This document shows positions 1 through 13,057 of a stretch of DNA of 64,000 nt, in pieces. The stretch lies in contig NZ_JAPEUL010000009.1 in NCBI RefSeq assembly GCF_026113935.1, forward strand, positions 268,501 through 332,500. The letters are read 5' to 3'. A program made the translations under genes and the position numbers. How positions within the stretch are numbered: position 1 is the first letter of the stretch; each line of letters begins with the position of its first letter. Source of the DNA: Marinomonas rhodophyticola. Its GTDB lineage: Bacteria > Pseudomonadota > Gammaproteobacteria > Pseudomonadales > Marinomonadaceae. The notes below the pieces were generated by a model. That model did not search any database, was not told the DNA's origin, and saw nothing but the letters and a program-made list of their open reading frames with translations.

Positions 1-144
1 ATGTATTTGTTTAAGATAGCTAAACAACTAGAAAACCAAACATTAATCCAATCCATTGAATTTAAAAACATTTATTGTCACCTTAATTATAGTAAGTTGG
101 TATTTCAACCAGCCATTTTCAACTTTTCTACTAAGTTGCGTATT
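1..144. other. Left window edge, no gene recognised
   Basis: This AT-rich stretch lies downstream of the leftward mnmE stop. A rightward open frame begins at base 1, but it overlaps the end of mnmE, has low-complexity AT-rich codons and resembles no family I know, so I do not call it. In related genomes the next leftward genes are mnmG, rsmG, parA and parB; they would lie beyond the edge. Confidence 0.5.
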
Positions 145-1524
145 CTACTTCCCGATACAAAACGAGCCAAAGATGCGGCCTAACAAGTCGTCACTGGTAA
201 ACGCGCCAGTGATTTCACTTAGGGCTTGTTGAGCTTCTTTTAGGTCTTCCGCAAGCAGTTCCCCTGCCCCGTATCCATGCAGCTGTTCGTTACCGGCGTC
301 TAAGAAACGGTTGGCTTTGTTGAGCGCTTCTATGTGACGGCGACGGGCGATAAATCCTCCTTCAGTCGTGCTGTCGAAGCCCATGACGGCTTTTAGGTGT
401 TCAGTCAGATCACGAACGCCCTCACCTGTTTTTGCCGATAGAGAGATGACAGGGACGCCTGAGACCATTTCAATGCCCGTGCCTTCTTTGGTCAAATCGA
501 CTTTGTTACGCACCAAGGTAAGGTGTTTGGTATTGCCCAGTTTTTCCATGAATTCTGGCCAGATTTCGCTTGGGTCTTTTGAATCTATCGATTGGCTGTC
601 GACCATCATGAGAATGCGATCCGCTTTGCTAATTTCGTCCCATGCGCGCTGAATACCGATGCGCTCTACTTCGTCTGGGCTGTCGCGTAAGCCTGCGGTG
701 TCGATAATGTGCAGTGGCATGCCATCTAGATGGATATGTTCACGCAATACGTCTCGAGTGGTGCCTTCGATGTTGGTGACGATGGCGGACTCTTTGCCTG
801 ATAAGGCGTTCAATAAGCTGGACTTGCCGGCATTGGGACGCCCTGCTATGACCACGTTCATCCCTTCACGAATCAAGGCGCCTTGGTTGGCTTCTTTGAG
901 CACGTCAACAAGCTTCGCTTGAATGCCTGCCAGTTCTGTGGCGACTTTGCCGTCACCGATGAAGTCGATCTCTTCTTCTGGAAAATCGATCGCCGCTTCT
1001 ACGTAAATACGCAGATGAATTAAGGCTTCAACCAGTTCGTCTACGCGTTTTGAGAAGGCACCTTGTAAGGAACGCAATGCGCATTTAGCGGCTTGTTCTG
1101 ACGTACTGTCGATCAAGTCGGCAATGGCTTCCGCTTGGGTTAAATCCATTTTATCGTTCATGAAGGCACGTTCGGAGAACTCACCAGGACGTGCTAAGCG
1201 CGCACCAAGGGCAACACAGTGACTCAGCAGCATGTCCATAATGACGGGGCCGCCATGGCCTTGCAGTTCAAACACATCTTCGCCAGTGAAGGAGTTGGGA
1301 CCTGGAAAATATAAGGCGATGCCTTCATCTAGCTGTTCTTGATTCGTGGTTTTAAACGGCACGTAATGGGCATAACGTGGTTTAGGTTCAAAGCCGATAA
1401 TCTGTTTGGCGATGGCAAGGCTTTTTGGACCGGATAAACGAATGATCCCTACGCCACCTCGGCCAGGAGCGGTGGCTTGTGCGGCAATCGTGTCTTGGTC
1501 TGTGGCGTATTGGAAATCGGTCAT
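145..1524 (-). CDS. mnmE: tRNA modification GTPase MnmE
   Basis: 459-residue GTPase that works with MnmG to place the carboxymethylaminomethyl group on the wobble uridine of certain tRNAs in the cytoplasm. Seen: an N-terminal folate-binding domain (about residues 1-120), a G domain with P-loop GRPNAGKS at about 228-235, the G3 motif DTAG at about 275-278, NKVD further on, and the C-terminal CIGK ending that carries the family's catalytic cysteine. The open frame extends 23 codons upstream, but MTDFQ at 1524 aligns with the usual family start, so I use that. It is last in the leftward block from oriC and is separated from yidC by a terminator, so it probably has its own promoter. Confidence 0.96.
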   Translation of the reverse strand: MTDFQYATDQDTIAAQATAPGRGGVGIIRLSGPKSLAIAKQIIGFEPKPRYAHYVPFKTTNQEQLDEGIALYFPGPNSFTGEDVFELQGHGGPVIMDMLLSHCVALGARLARPGEFSERAFMNDKMDLTQAEAIADLIDSTSEQAAKCALRSLQGAFSKRVDELVEALIHLRIYVEAAIDFPEEEIDFIGDGKVATELAGIQAKLVDVLKEANQGALIREGMNVVIAGRPNAGKSSLLNALSGKESAIVTNIEGTTRDVLREHIHLDGMPLHIIDTAGLRDSPDEVERIGIQRAWDEISKADRILMMVDSQSIDSKDPSEIWPEFMEKLGNTKHLTLVRNKVDLTKEGTGIEMVSGVPVISLSAKTGEGVRDLTEHLKAVMGFDSTTEGGFIARRRHIEALNKANRFLDAGNEQLHGYGAGELLAEDLKEAQQALSEITGAFTSDDLLGRIFGSFCIGK

Positions 1525-1607
1525 AATCAAACTCTGTGCGATAAAAGAAAATAAATAGAGATGGCTGTCATTGTCCGTTAGCAAGACAAGCATGGCAATC
1601 TAAACGT

Positions 1608-1638
1608 AAAAAAGGCCTCCCAATGGGAAGCCTTTTTT
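1608..1638 (-). terminator. Rho-independent terminator after yidC
   Basis: A G+C-rich stem (GGCTTCCC paired with GGGAGGCC around a two-base loop) is flanked by A and T runs on both sides, so it could act in either direction. It lies between the yidC stop and the mnmE start on the minus strand. Confidence 0.85.
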
Positions 1639-1661
1639 GAAATCAAAGACCGATTTTGTTA

Positions 1662-3317
1662 TCAGGCTTCTTTTTCGATACGTTTCGTAATGATGTACTG
1701 CTGTATGATTGACAAGGTGTTGTTTGTCACCCAGTACAGTACCAAACCGCTCGGGAACCACAAGAAGAAGAAGGTAAATGCGATCGGCATTATCTTCATG
1801 ATTCTAGCTTGCATTGGATCTGGCGGTGTTGGGTTAAGCATTTGCTGTCCCATCATACTAAGGCCCATTAAGATAGGCAGTACGAAATAAGGATCCATTA
1901 CAGATAAGTCATGGATCCATAAGAAAAATGGAGCATGACGTAGCTCAACAGATTCCATCAGCACCCAGTACAAAGAAAGGAAAACCGGCATTTGTACCAA
2001 AATAGGTAAACAGCCCCCTAGTGGGTTTATTTTCTCTTTCTTGTAGAGCGCCATCATGGCTTGAGACATCTTTTGACGGTCATCACCGTATTGATCTTTC
2101 AGTTTGGCAATTTCAGGACCGAACTTACGCATTTTCGCCATAGAACGGTAGCTTGCGGCAGACAACTTGAAGAAGATTGCCTTCACACACACTACGATCA
2201 AAATGATGGCGATACCCCAGTTGATCACATAAGACTGGATCAAGGTTAACAGCCAAAATAGTGGTTTTGCTAACCACCATAACCAACCATAATCGACGGT
2301 CAAATCTAGATTTTCTGCGGTGCTTTCAAGGTGATCTTGTAATTTAGGGCCAACATAGAACGTTGAGCTTAATGTACCTTGTTTGCCTGACGCGATTTCC
2401 ACAGGCGAACCGGTGAAGCCAATGATATTAAAGTCACCGTTAGTACGCGCTTGTAAAGTGACTTTTTGACCTTGCTCAGGGATCCATGCAGACACAAAAT
2501 AGTGTTGTAGCAATGCAACCCAACCTTGTGTAGTGGTGGTTTTAAGCGGTTCTTCTCTCATGTCAGAAAAAGATACTTTTTTGTATTTGTTCTGCTCATC
2601 AGAAACCGCACCGCCTAGGTAAGGCTGTAAGCCCATGCTAGTGGCCGTACTTGGATCTTCTGAATTGTCACGTTTAATCTGTGCGAACAGATTACCGCGC
2701 CACGTGCTTGAAGACGTGTTATCAACCGTGATCAATTGGCGAATACGGTACTGACCTTTCGTAAAACGGAAGGTTTTGGTGTATTTCACGCCTTTTGCAT
2801 CGGTGTAATAGAGATTTACGTCAAGCGAATCTTCACCATCCGTCAAAGTATAAGTCGTTTTTTCTGACTGATAGACTGGACGGCCTTCTGGTGAAGCGTC
2901 GGGACCGTTTTGACCCACTAAACCACTTTGCGTGACATAAGTACGCGCAGAGCCATCTTCTAAAATGACATAAGGATCCGGTTTACCTAATTCTTTTTTG
3001 TATTGCAGCAAAGCCGCTTCAACAAGGTCGCCGCCAACTGGATTAATGGCAACACGCAAGGTATCGGTTGTCACTTCTATCAGTTTTCCGGGTGCAATTT
3101 GGCTCACACTTTGCGGAATCTCGGCATTCGCATCGGCCGTACTTTGAGTTGCCATAGGCAAATCATCGTTCATTTGAGAGTTTGTCTCAGTTTGAGACTG
3201 TGTGCTTTGAGCTACGCTTTGCGTGGACTGAGGACCATAATCTTGGCTCCACTGTAAAAACAGCATGTAGCCACTGATAAAAAGCGCACCCCATAAAAAG
3301 TAACGTCTGAAATCCAT
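1662..3317 (-). CDS. yidC: Membrane protein insertase YidC
   Basis: About 551 residues. Inserts and folds inner-membrane proteins, alone or with SecYEG. Seen: one N-terminal membrane segment (starting MDFRRYFLWG), a long polar periplasmic region (about 30-340) typical of Gram-negative YidC, then a hydrophobic C-terminal insertase domain with several membrane spans and a basic tail. The open frame can be extended three codons to a TTG; I chose ATG at 3317 because family members begin with MDF. Part of the rpmH-rnpA-yidC leftward cluster. The small gene yidD, normally between rnpA and yidC, is not present as an intact frame. Confidence 0.96.
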   Translation of the reverse strand: MDFRRYFLWGALFISGYMLFLQWSQDYGPQSTQSVAQSTQSQTETNSQMNDDLPMATQSTADANAEIPQSVSQIAPGKLIEVTTDTLRVAINPVGGDLVEAALLQYKKELGKPDPYVILEDGSARTYVTQSGLVGQNGPDASPEGRPVYQSEKTTYTLTDGEDSLDVNLYYTDAKGVKYTKTFRFTKGQYRIRQLITVDNTSSSTWRGNLFAQIKRDNSEDPSTATSMGLQPYLGGAVSDEQNKYKKVSFSDMREEPLKTTTTQGWVALLQHYFVSAWIPEQGQKVTLQARTNGDFNIIGFTGSPVEIASGKQGTLSSTFYVGPKLQDHLESTAENLDLTVDYGWLWWLAKPLFWLLTLIQSYVINWGIAIILIVVCVKAIFFKLSAASYRSMAKMRKFGPEIAKLKDQYGDDRQKMSQAMMALYKKEKINPLGGCLPILVQMPVFLSLYWVLMESVELRHAPFFLWIHDLSVMDPYFVLPILMGLSMMGQQMLNPTPPDPMQARIMKIMPIAFTFFFLWFPSGLVLYWVTNNTLSIIQQYIITKRIEKEA

Positions 3318-3412
3318 GGTATTCAACTAATTCATTTGGTTAGACAAGTAGGTTCATTGAACCCTTATAAAAATCACGCGCTATTAAACCAGCCTTTGGC
3401 AGTTTTTTCAGC

Positions 3413-3811
3413 CTATTTCTGCTTATCTTGATCGCGTTTTTTATTTTGAGCGGGTTTTAAGGCTTTTTTTGCCAACTGATCCCATGCTTTGTCGAGTCGC
3501 TTATGCAAATCGGCATTATCTAATTCTTTGATGCCTTGGCGTGCTAGGAAGACAATATCAAGGCCAGAAAGTGGAGTTTTGTGGTGACGAAAGGAATCAC
3601 GTACCAAGCGTTTGATACGATTCCGGCCTACCGCGCGTTTATCCGTTTTTTTCGACACAATAAGACCTAACCGAGCTTGGTTATCATCTCGTTTTCGTGC
3701 CAATAAAAGGAATTCGCCTGCAAAGACTTTGGAGGAGGTGTCATTAAAGACAGATTGATAATCCCCGGCATTCAGAAGTCTGACGTGCCGAGGAAAACAA
3801 TATTCGGTCAT
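3413..3811 (-). CDS. rnpA: Ribonuclease P protein component
   Basis: 132-residue basic protein that binds the RNase P RNA and helps cleave the 5' leader from pre-tRNAs. Seen: the family signature around AVGRNRIKRLVRDSFR (about residues 60-76), the F-x-G-x-F/L strand near the start, and a lysine-rich tail. It begins eight bases after the rpmH stop, so it is surely co-transcribed with rpmH, as in nearly all bacteria. Confidence 0.96.
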   Translation of the reverse strand: MTEYCFPRHVRLLNAGDYQSVFNDTSSKVFAGEFLLLARKRDDNQARLGLIVSKKTDKRAVGRNRIKRLVRDSFRHHKTPLSGLDIVFLARQGIKELDNADLHKRLDKAWDQLAKKALKPAQNKKRDQDKQK

Positions 3812-3819
3812 CAGCGTAC

Positions 3820-3954
3820 TTATGCGCTTAGAACCTTACGGCCGCGAGCACGACGACGAGCGATAACTTGACGTCCGCCTTTAGTAGCCATACGAGCACG
3901 GAAACCGTGGTTACGTTTGCGTTTTAGAACGCTAGGTTGGAAAGTTCTTTTCAT
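3820..3954 (-). CDS. rpmH: 50S ribosomal protein L34
   Basis: 44-residue highly basic protein of the large ribosomal subunit, beginning MKRTFQPS and rich in arginine and lysine, the usual length and sequence of L34. The open frame extends 18 codons upstream, but the family start at 3954 is clear. First gene of the leftward operon from the origin; the rpmH-dnaA gap upstream holds oriC. Confidence 0.98.
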   Translation of the reverse strand: MKRTFQPSVLKRKRNHGFRARMATKGGRQVIARRRARGRKVLSA

Positions 3955-4008
3955 CTTAATTCTCTCACTGAATGCAGTGTTTGAGTTTTGAGGGTTAGCT
4001 CGCGCCAA

Positions 4009-4464
4009 GCCTCTACATTTGATTGGTCAAATCAGGGCGCGGATTTTAGAGGCTTTTTCCAGTAAATTCAATGCTTACAGAGGGGAATTATGAAAAAAAG
4101 AGCTGCACAATTCATTCAATACTTACACACAGAGTTTTACCAAAGAAGTGGATAAAGAAATTTGAATAGAAATATTTTATCCACAACCTCTTTTTTAAGT
4201 CTCTAATGTGTATAAAAAACAAAATGATAAAACTTTTTCCACATGTGGATAGTATTAAAATAAACGCATTATGTCGTGTGTATAACTTATGCTTTTATGC
4301 ACAAAAATATTTCTTATCTACTCCTGTGTATAACCTGCCATGTTATTAACATTTTTTGATTTACGGTAGGAATCGGTTTTTTTTCTATTTATGTGTGGAT
4401 AACTTTAAATGCCCGATGTAAAATCCGCTCCTTGTCTGTCACTCAACCAGGGAGTACGTCTACA
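4009..4464. other. oriC: Chromosomal replication origin oriC
   Basis: The AT-rich gap between divergent rpmH and dnaA. Perfect 9-mer DnaA boxes (TTATNCACA or complement) are at 4177-4185 (+), 4207-4215 (-), 4277-4285 (-), 4295-4303 (+), 4325-4333 (-) and 4394-4402 (-). One-mismatch boxes are at 4147-4155, 4235-4243 and 4244-4252. T-rich stretches near 4186-4196 and 4350-4390 could serve for unwinding. Gene orientation diverges here, as expected if replication forks leave in both directions. Position matches the rpmH-dnaA origin of pseudomonads. No GC-skew calculation was done. Confidence 0.88.
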
Positions 4465-6015
4465 GTGTCTTTGGAGCATTGGAATCTTTGTCTGCAGCGC
4501 TTGCAGAGTGAGTTTTCCACATCTCAGTTCAACACCTGGATTCGTCCATTGCAGGCTGAAATGATGCCGAATGGAGAATTGTGCCTAAGTGCACCAAACC
4601 GTTTTGTGTTGGATTGGGTGAGTAACAAATATCAAACGCGCATAAAAGAATTATTGTCTGAATTTGCTGGCGATGACCTTGCCCCTGCTTTAAAGCTGGA
4701 GGTGAAGGCGCAAAACTTTGCTCAAGCAAATTCGATGTCGCCGCCACCGCCGCCGGTTTCAAATGAACCTGCTATTAATCCATTGAATAATGAGGTGGCG
4801 AGAGAGTCTGGCTATCGTCCAGGTTTTGGCTTAATGGATGACGAAGAAGGCAGCCCAAATGCTGACCTAGAATTTGAAGCACCATTAACCTTATCTGGTA
4901 CTGGATTGCGTGGTGAACTTGAACCTTATGAACAGGGACAACTTCCATTAACGGCGCCCAAACGTAAAGTACAAGTGGAAGGTGGTATTAACCACGGCGC
5001 GAATCTCAATAATTCGTTTACCTTTGATAACTTCATCGAAGGTAAATCTAACCAGCTCGCTCATGCTGCGGCCTTGCAAGTTGCGGAGAATCCAGGTGGC
5101 GCTTATAACCCTCTCTTCATATACGGCGGGGTTGGCTTGGGTAAAACCCACTTAATGCAAGCCGTTGGTACGGAAATGATGCGTCATAATCCGAATGCTA
5201 AGGTGGTGTACCTGCATTCTGAACGCTTCGTTGCTGACATGGTAAAAGCGCTTCAGTTGAACGCGATCAACGATTTTAAACGTTATTATCGTTCGGTTGA
5301 TGCCTTATTAATTGATGATATTCAGTTTTTTGCCGGTAAAGATCGTACGCAAGAAGAGTTTTTCCACACCTTTAACGCTTTATTAGAAGGTGGTCAGCAG
5401 ATGATTCTTACCTGTGACCGCTACCCTAAAGAAATCCAAGGTTTGGAAGATCGCCTTAAGTCGCGCTTTGGCTGGGGATTAACGGTTGCTATTGAGCCGC
5501 CGGAATTAGAAACTCGTGTGGCGATTTTGATGCGTAAAGCGGATGAAAGTGGCATTAAGCTATCTTATGATTCGGCTTTCTTTATTGCACAGAAAATACG
5601 TTCGAACGTACGTGAATTAGAAGGTGCGTTGAAACGTGTTATCGCTAACTCACATTTTACCGGTCGGGCGATTACGCCGGATTTTGTGCGTGAGTCGTTA
5701 AAAGATCTTTTGGCCTTGCAAGATAAGCTGGTAAACATCGATAATATCCAGCGAATTGTAGCGGAATACTACAAAATTAAGATCAGTGATCTGCTGTCGA
5801 AACGTCGTAGTCGATCGGTTGCTCGTCCTCGCCAAGTGGCGATGTCGTTAGCCAAAGAGCTGACCAACCATAGTTTGCCTGAAATTGGTGATGCCTTTGG
5901 TGGCCGCGACCATACGACAGCCTTGCATGCGATTCGCAAGATTAAAGAACTGCAAGATACGGATTCGGATATCCGTGAAGACTATAAACAATTGATGCGA
6001 ATTCTGACCACCTGA
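4465..6015 (+). CDS. dnaA: Chromosomal replication initiator DnaA
   Basis: 516-residue AAA+ initiator that binds DnaA boxes and melts oriC. Seen: domain I at the N-terminus (W-x-x-CLQRLQ, then WIRPLQ), a variable linker rich in Pro and acidic residues (about 85-175), domain III with Walker [10 protein letters not shown] (about 221-229) and Walker B LLIDD (about 281-285), and the domain IV DNA-binding signature [12 protein letters not shown] near the end. Start chosen as GTG at 4465, which is preceded by AGGGAG at 4449-4454 and gives the normal family N-terminus; the longer frame from 4393 would run into a DnaA box. Boxes just upstream suggest autoregulation. Confidence 0.97.
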   Translation: MSLEHWNLCLQRLQSEFSTSQFNTWIRPLQAEMMPNGELCLSAPNRFVLDWVSNKYQTRIKELLSEFAGDDLAPALKLEVKAQNFAQANSMSPPPPPVSNEPAINPLNNEVARESGYRPGFGLMDDEEGSPNADLEFEAPLTLSGTGLRGELEPYEQGQLPLTAPKRKVQVEGGINHGANLNNSFTFDNFIEGKSNQLAHAAALQVAENPGGAYNPLFIYGGVGLGKTHLMQAVGTEMMRHNPNAKVVYLHSERFVADMVKALQLNAINDFKRYYRSVDALLIDDIQFFAGKDRTQEEFFHTFNALLEGGQQMILTCDRYPKEIQGLEDRLKSRFGWGLTVAIEPPELETRVAILMRKADESGIKLSYDSAFFIAQKIRSNVRELEGALKRVIANSHFTGRAITPDFVRESLKDLLALQDKLVNIDNIQRIVAEYYKIKISDLLSKRRSRSVARPRQVAMSLAKELTNHSLPEIGDAFGGRDHTTALHAIRKIKELQDTDSDIREDYKQLMRILTT

Positions 6016-6047
6016 TGGTCTAAGACTTTGAGTTTACGAGGAAAATA

Positions 6048-7145
6048 ATGAAATTTTCAGTCGTCCGCGAGACACTTCTTAAGCCACTTCAACTAGTGGC
6101 AGGCGTTGTAGAGCGCAAACAAACCATGCCCGTCTTGGCCAATGTGTTGGTGGAAGTGAAGGACCAACTATTAACTTTGACTGGTTCTGACTTAGAAGTT
6201 GAATTGGTGGGCCATGTACCTTTAGATGAGTGTGAAGAAGGCCGTATTACGGTTCCAGCTCGTAAACTAATGGATATTTGCAAAAGCTTACCAGACAGTG
6301 CAGTGATTGAGTTCACCTTGGACGATCAAAAAGCGGTCATTCGTTCTGGTCGTTCACGTTTTAGTTTGTCCACTTTGCCAGCAGATGAGTTTCCTAATAT
6401 CCAAGACATGCAAGGTGATCTAACGGTTTCTATTCCACAAAATAGTGTGCGTCGTTTGATCGACCGTACCGGTTTTGCGATGGCGAACCAAGACGTGCGT
6501 TATTACCTTAACGGTATGTTGTTAGAAGTAGCGGATGGTCAGCTACGAGTTGTTGCGACCGATGGACACCGTTTGGCAACGGCAGTTGAAGACGCGCAAG
6601 TAAGCGGTGATTTGACACAAGTTATTGTACCGCGTAAAGGTGTGTTGGAACTAAACCGCTTGCTAAACGACACAGATGAGTTGGTTGAGCTAACAATAGG
6701 TACAAACCATATTCGTGCTAAAGTCGCTGAGTATGTGTTTACCTCTAAATTAGTTGACGGAAAATTCCCGGATTATCACCGTGTTATTCCACGTAATAAT
6801 GAAAAAATCGTCATTGCTGATCGCTTGGAATTACGCCAAGTATTCCTGCGAGCATCGATTCTTTCTAACGAGAAATACCGTGGTGTGCGTTTGATTCTGT
6901 CTAATGGCATGTTGCAAGTGTTTGCCAATAACCCAGAGCAAGAAGAGGCTGAAGAATCTGTATTGGTGCAATACCAAGGCGACAATATGGAAGTGGGCTT
7001 CAACGTGGGTTATTTGTTAGACGTATTGGGTGTCGTAGACTCTCAAGAAGTGCGTTTATCATTGAATGACTCGAACAGCAGTGCCTTGATCGAAGAAGCA
7101 CAAAGCCACGCAGCACAATACGTTGTGATGCCGATGCGTCTATAA
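6048..7145 (+). CDS. dnaN: DNA polymerase III beta sliding clamp
   Basis: 365 residues, the usual length. The ring-shaped clamp that tethers DNA polymerase III to its template. Seen: the start MKFSVVRETLLKPLQ, three repeats of the clamp fold, and the C-terminal end Y-V-V-M-P-M-R-L typical of the family. A GAGG ribosome-binding site sits just before the ATG. It lies 32 bases after dnaA and is likely in one operon with dnaA and recF. Confidence 0.97.
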   Translation: MKFSVVRETLLKPLQLVAGVVERKQTMPVLANVLVEVKDQLLTLTGSDLEVELVGHVPLDECEEGRITVPARKLMDICKSLPDSAVIEFTLDDQKAVIRSGRSRFSLSTLPADEFPNIQDMQGDLTVSIPQNSVRRLIDRTGFAMANQDVRYYLNGMLLEVADGQLRVVATDGHRLATAVEDAQVSGDLTQVIVPRKGVLELNRLLNDTDELVELTIGTNHIRAKVAEYVFTSKLVDGKFPDYHRVIPRNNEKIVIADRLELRQVFLRASILSNEKYRGVRLILSNGMLQVFANNPEQEEAEESVLVQYQGDNMEVGFNVGYLLDVLGVVDSQEVRLSLNDSNSSALIEEAQSHAAQYVVMPMRL

Positions 7146-7243
7146 TCATCACTTAGATGATAGACCTATCACTCGCTTGGCAATGTCGTTTTCTAACATG
7201 CCAAGCGGGTTGTCTTCCCTACCCTCATTAAGGTTTAAGAGTT

Positions 7244-10776
<3,533 letters not shown>

Positions 10777-10793
10777 GCGTTTGATTAGCAAAT

Positions 10794-10833
10794 AAAAAAA
10801 CGGTTAGAGTGCGCAAGCTCTAACCGTTTTTTT
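10794..10833. terminator. Bidirectional terminator after gyrB
   Basis: A nine-base perfect stem CGGTTAGAG / CTCTAACCG (10801-10809 and 10818-10826) is preceded by seven A and followed by seven T. It ends the dnaA-gyrB transcription unit, and by symmetry also the leftward qorB gene. Confidence 0.92.
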
Positions 10834-10869
10834 GATCTAATTTGTATACCTAAGCAACGCTAAAATGAC

Positions 10870-11715
10870 TTACAACGCGGCTTTGATGCTGTCTTCAATG
10901 GACGTCGTAGGGCGACCAATGAGCGTTGATAGGTCTTTGCTGTCGCTGAATAGGCCGCCTTGAGAGGCACCCACTTCGGAATCGGCAAGAACCGCGGCGA
11001 AGCCTTCTGGTAAGCCTGCACCCACTAGAATCTTGGTGTATTCCGCTTCAGGAACGTTGTGGTACGTCACGGTTTTACCGGATACCTTGCTAATCGCGGC
11101 GGCGTATTCACTGAGTGTGAAGGCGTTGTCGCCCGCCAGTTCGTAGACTTTACCTGCTTGTCCATCTTTAATCAGTACCGCGGCGGCCGCGGCGGCATAG
11201 TCAGCCCGTGCTGCGGTAGATAGTTTTCCGTCTCCTGCACAGCCAACCACACCGTATTCTAAAGCGGGTGCAAGGCCCATTGTGTAGTTTTCTGAGTACC
11301 AGCCATTGCGAAGTAGTACGTAAGGTACGCCAGATTCCGCTAACAGATTTTCTGTCGCTACGTGTTCTTTTGCCAAAATAAGCGGTGATGTGTCCGCGTT
11401 TAAGATACTGGTGTAAGCAATCAAAGCAACCCCCGCTTCTTTGGCGGCATGGATGACATTGCGGTGTTGCTCAACACGTTGACCCACTTCGCTGGAAGAA
11501 ACCAATAGTACTTTTTCTACGCCTTGCATTGCCGCAACAAGAGAATCAAGATCGCTGTAATCCGCTTGGCGAACTTGTACGCCCTTTTCGGCTAAATCGG
11601 CGATTTTTTCTGGGTTACGAACCGCTGCCACGATTTGGTTAGCGGGTGTGGTATTTAAAAGGTTATCGATAACTAGACGACCAAGTTGGCCAGATGCGCC
11701 GGTGATTAAAATCAT
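10870..11715 (-). CDS. qorB: NAD(P)H:quinone oxidoreductase, QorB/YtfG type
   Basis: 281-residue protein of the NmrA-like short-chain dehydrogenase group. Seen: the start MILITGASGQLG with the Rossmann glycine motif, then the AAVRNPEK and LLVSSSEVGQR segments shared with E. coli YtfG, a quinone reductase using NADPH. Divergently transcribed from an HxlR regulator that resembles YtfH, the same pair as in E. coli; this supports the assignment and suggests control by electrophile or quinone stress. Cytoplasmic. The exact substrate is not visible from sequence. Confidence 0.85.
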   Translation of the reverse strand: MILITGASGQLGRLVIDNLLNTTPANQIVAAVRNPEKIADLAEKGVQVRQADYSDLDSLVAAMQGVEKVLLVSSSEVGQRVEQHRNVIHAAKEAGVALIAYTSILNADTSPLILAKEHVATENLLAESGVPYVLLRNGWYSENYTMGLAPALEYGVVGCAGDGKLSTAARADYAAAAAAVLIKDGQAGKVYELAGDNAFTLSEYAAAISKVSGKTVTYHNVPEAEYTKILVGAGLPEGFAAVLADSEVGASQGGLFSDSKDLSTLIGRPTTSIEDSIKAAL

Positions 11716-11764
11716 AATATTCTCCTTTGAGTTTTAAGTTGATAGAAGTAGAATATATCACTAA

Positions 11765-11786
11765 CAAACTTTTAGTAAGTACGTAC
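11765..11786. promoter_or_regulatory. Possible HxlR-type operator between qorB and its regulator
   Basis: The short gap between divergent genes holds AAACTTTTAGTAAG followed by the palindrome GTACGTAC (11779-11786). HxlR regulators of quinone reductases bind short palindromes in such gaps. This is a positional guess only. Confidence 0.3.
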
Positions 11787-11798
11787 AAAAAGGTAAGT

Positions 11799-12208
11799 AT
11801 GGAAAATAATTTACAAGATTCTGTGAACGGTATGGCTCACTTATTTGAGCGAGGCGATGTATTTTCAGACAAATGCCCTTCCCGTGATATTTTGAAGCAT
11901 GTCACCAGTCGCTGGGGGTTTTGGTGTTGTTTGCTCTGAAGGACGGTGAAACGCATCGTTTTAGTGAACTGCGTCGCAAGATTTTAGGCGTCAGTGAAAA
12001 AATGTTGGCGCAAACCCTTCAAGCCTTGGAATTAGACGGCTTTGTTTTACGCACATCGTATCCTGTGGTGCCGCCTCATGTGGAATACAGTCTGACGACG
12101 TTAGGGTTTGAAGTAGCGATTCGCGTTGCCAATTTGGCGGATTGGATTGAGGACAATCTTACGGATATTTTGGCCCAGCAGTCCCGCAATGAAATGTTGG
12201 CTTCCTAA
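11799..12208 (+). CDS. HxlR-family winged-helix regulator, YtfH-like (frameshift at about 11914)
   Basis: Predicted repressor or redox sensor of the neighbouring qorB. ATG 11799 with AAGG just upstream. The first frame encodes the DKCPSRDILKHVTSRWG segment, with the conserved cysteine of HxlR sensors, then goes off frame. The rest (ETHRFSELRRKILGVSEKML and SYPVVPPHVEYSLT) continues in another frame to 12208. Adding one G to the GGGGG run at 11914-11918 yields a continuous 136-residue protein reading TSRWGVLVLFALKDG, close to E. coli YtfH as I recall it. Likely a homopolymer deletion error. Confidence 0.82.
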
Positions 12209-12210
12209 TT

Positions 12211-12234
12211 AAAGGCTATAAATTATTAGCCTTT
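12211..12234 (+). terminator. Hairpin after the HxlR gene
   Basis: Stem AAAGGCTA / TAGCCTTT with an eight-base loop, starting just after the regulator stop and followed by a short mixed T-rich stretch. Weak but well placed. Confidence 0.55.
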
Positions 12235-12270
12235 CATTTAAGTGAGTGCTTACTAATCTCTCTCTTTAAG

Positions 12271-13014
12271 CTAAGCACTACATTGCTGTTTCTGCTTGGC
12301 GCTTTTCGTATGCAGTCTCGGGCAGTTGGCGCACAGTTCTCCGCCTTCACGGCGAAAATGTAAGCAGCACGTGTGGCGTACAAAAACAGGTGTTTTGGCC
12401 GTTTGTAGGCTAAGCCCTTTCAGTGGTTTTAAGGGTAAATTCATGGCCTGTGCCCAAAGACGAAAATCCCCCTCCAGATCGTATTTTTGTTCATCAGGAA
12501 GTATGTTTTCTATTGCTATCAAGGCACTCATCAATTGGTCAGCGAGTAAGCCTTTATAAAGTGCGGGCTGCCCTCCAAAAGCCTCTACATGAGCGTTTTC
12601 AAGTGATTGAAAAAGTATACTGAGTTGCTCGCAAGCGGTTTTAATCAGGGTTTCGTGGTTTCCCTCTTGCCATATTCCGTCCGGTAAACAATATCCGGCG
12701 ACCATCTCACCCTGCTGTTTTTGTTCTAGATTTTGCAAATGCAATGGAATGGCTTTGAGCTGATAAACACAAATCATCGCCAAATAGATCGGCTGCCAAC
12801 ATACTAATCCCCAACACCGTATACGCCAATAAGGCGCGCCCGTTTCGGGGTGCGCCTCTTGTAGCGTTTTATGCAAAAACCGCAGAGCGGGTTCTGGATG
12901 GGTGGCGGATAAGCTTGTCGTGCTTGGTTTCTCATTAGACAAACTTTCTTGGCCATCCAGTACCGCAATGTATGATCTTGCAGTGTTGAAAAGACGATCT
13001 ATAAGCCTTTCCAT
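12271..13014 (-). CDS. Siderophore ferric iron reductase (FhuF-like)
   Basis: 247 residues. Predicted cytoplasmic 2Fe-2S protein that reduces iron in an imported ferric siderophore so it can be released. Seen: the C-terminal cluster motif Cys-Cys-x10-Cys-x2-Cys (in HTCCLHFRREGGELCANC), the hallmark of FhuF and related reductases; the rest is poorly conserved. An AGAGG site precedes the ATG. It lies 43 bases after the TonB receptor on the same strand, so the two probably form one operon. The particular siderophore is unknown. Confidence 0.8.
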   Translation of the reverse strand: MERLIDRLFNTARSYIAVLDGQESLSNEKPSTTSLSATHPEPALRFLHKTLQEAHPETGAPYWRIRCWGLVCWQPIYLAMICVYQLKAIPLHLQNLEQKQQGEMVAGYCLPDGIWQEGNHETLIKTACEQLSILFQSLENAHVEAFGGQPALYKGLLADQLMSALIAIENILPDEQKYDLEGDFRLWAQAMNLPLKPLKGLSLQTAKTPVFVRHTCCLHFRREGGELCANCPRLHTKSAKQKQQCSA

Positions 13015-13057
13015 GTTTTACCTCTAAATAGTGGCTTTAAGCCATGCTATGAGATAG

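Noticed and set aside
1-183. A 60-codon rightward open frame at the left edge
   Set aside because: AT-rich, overlaps the end of mnmE, no ribosome-binding site visible and no family resemblance.
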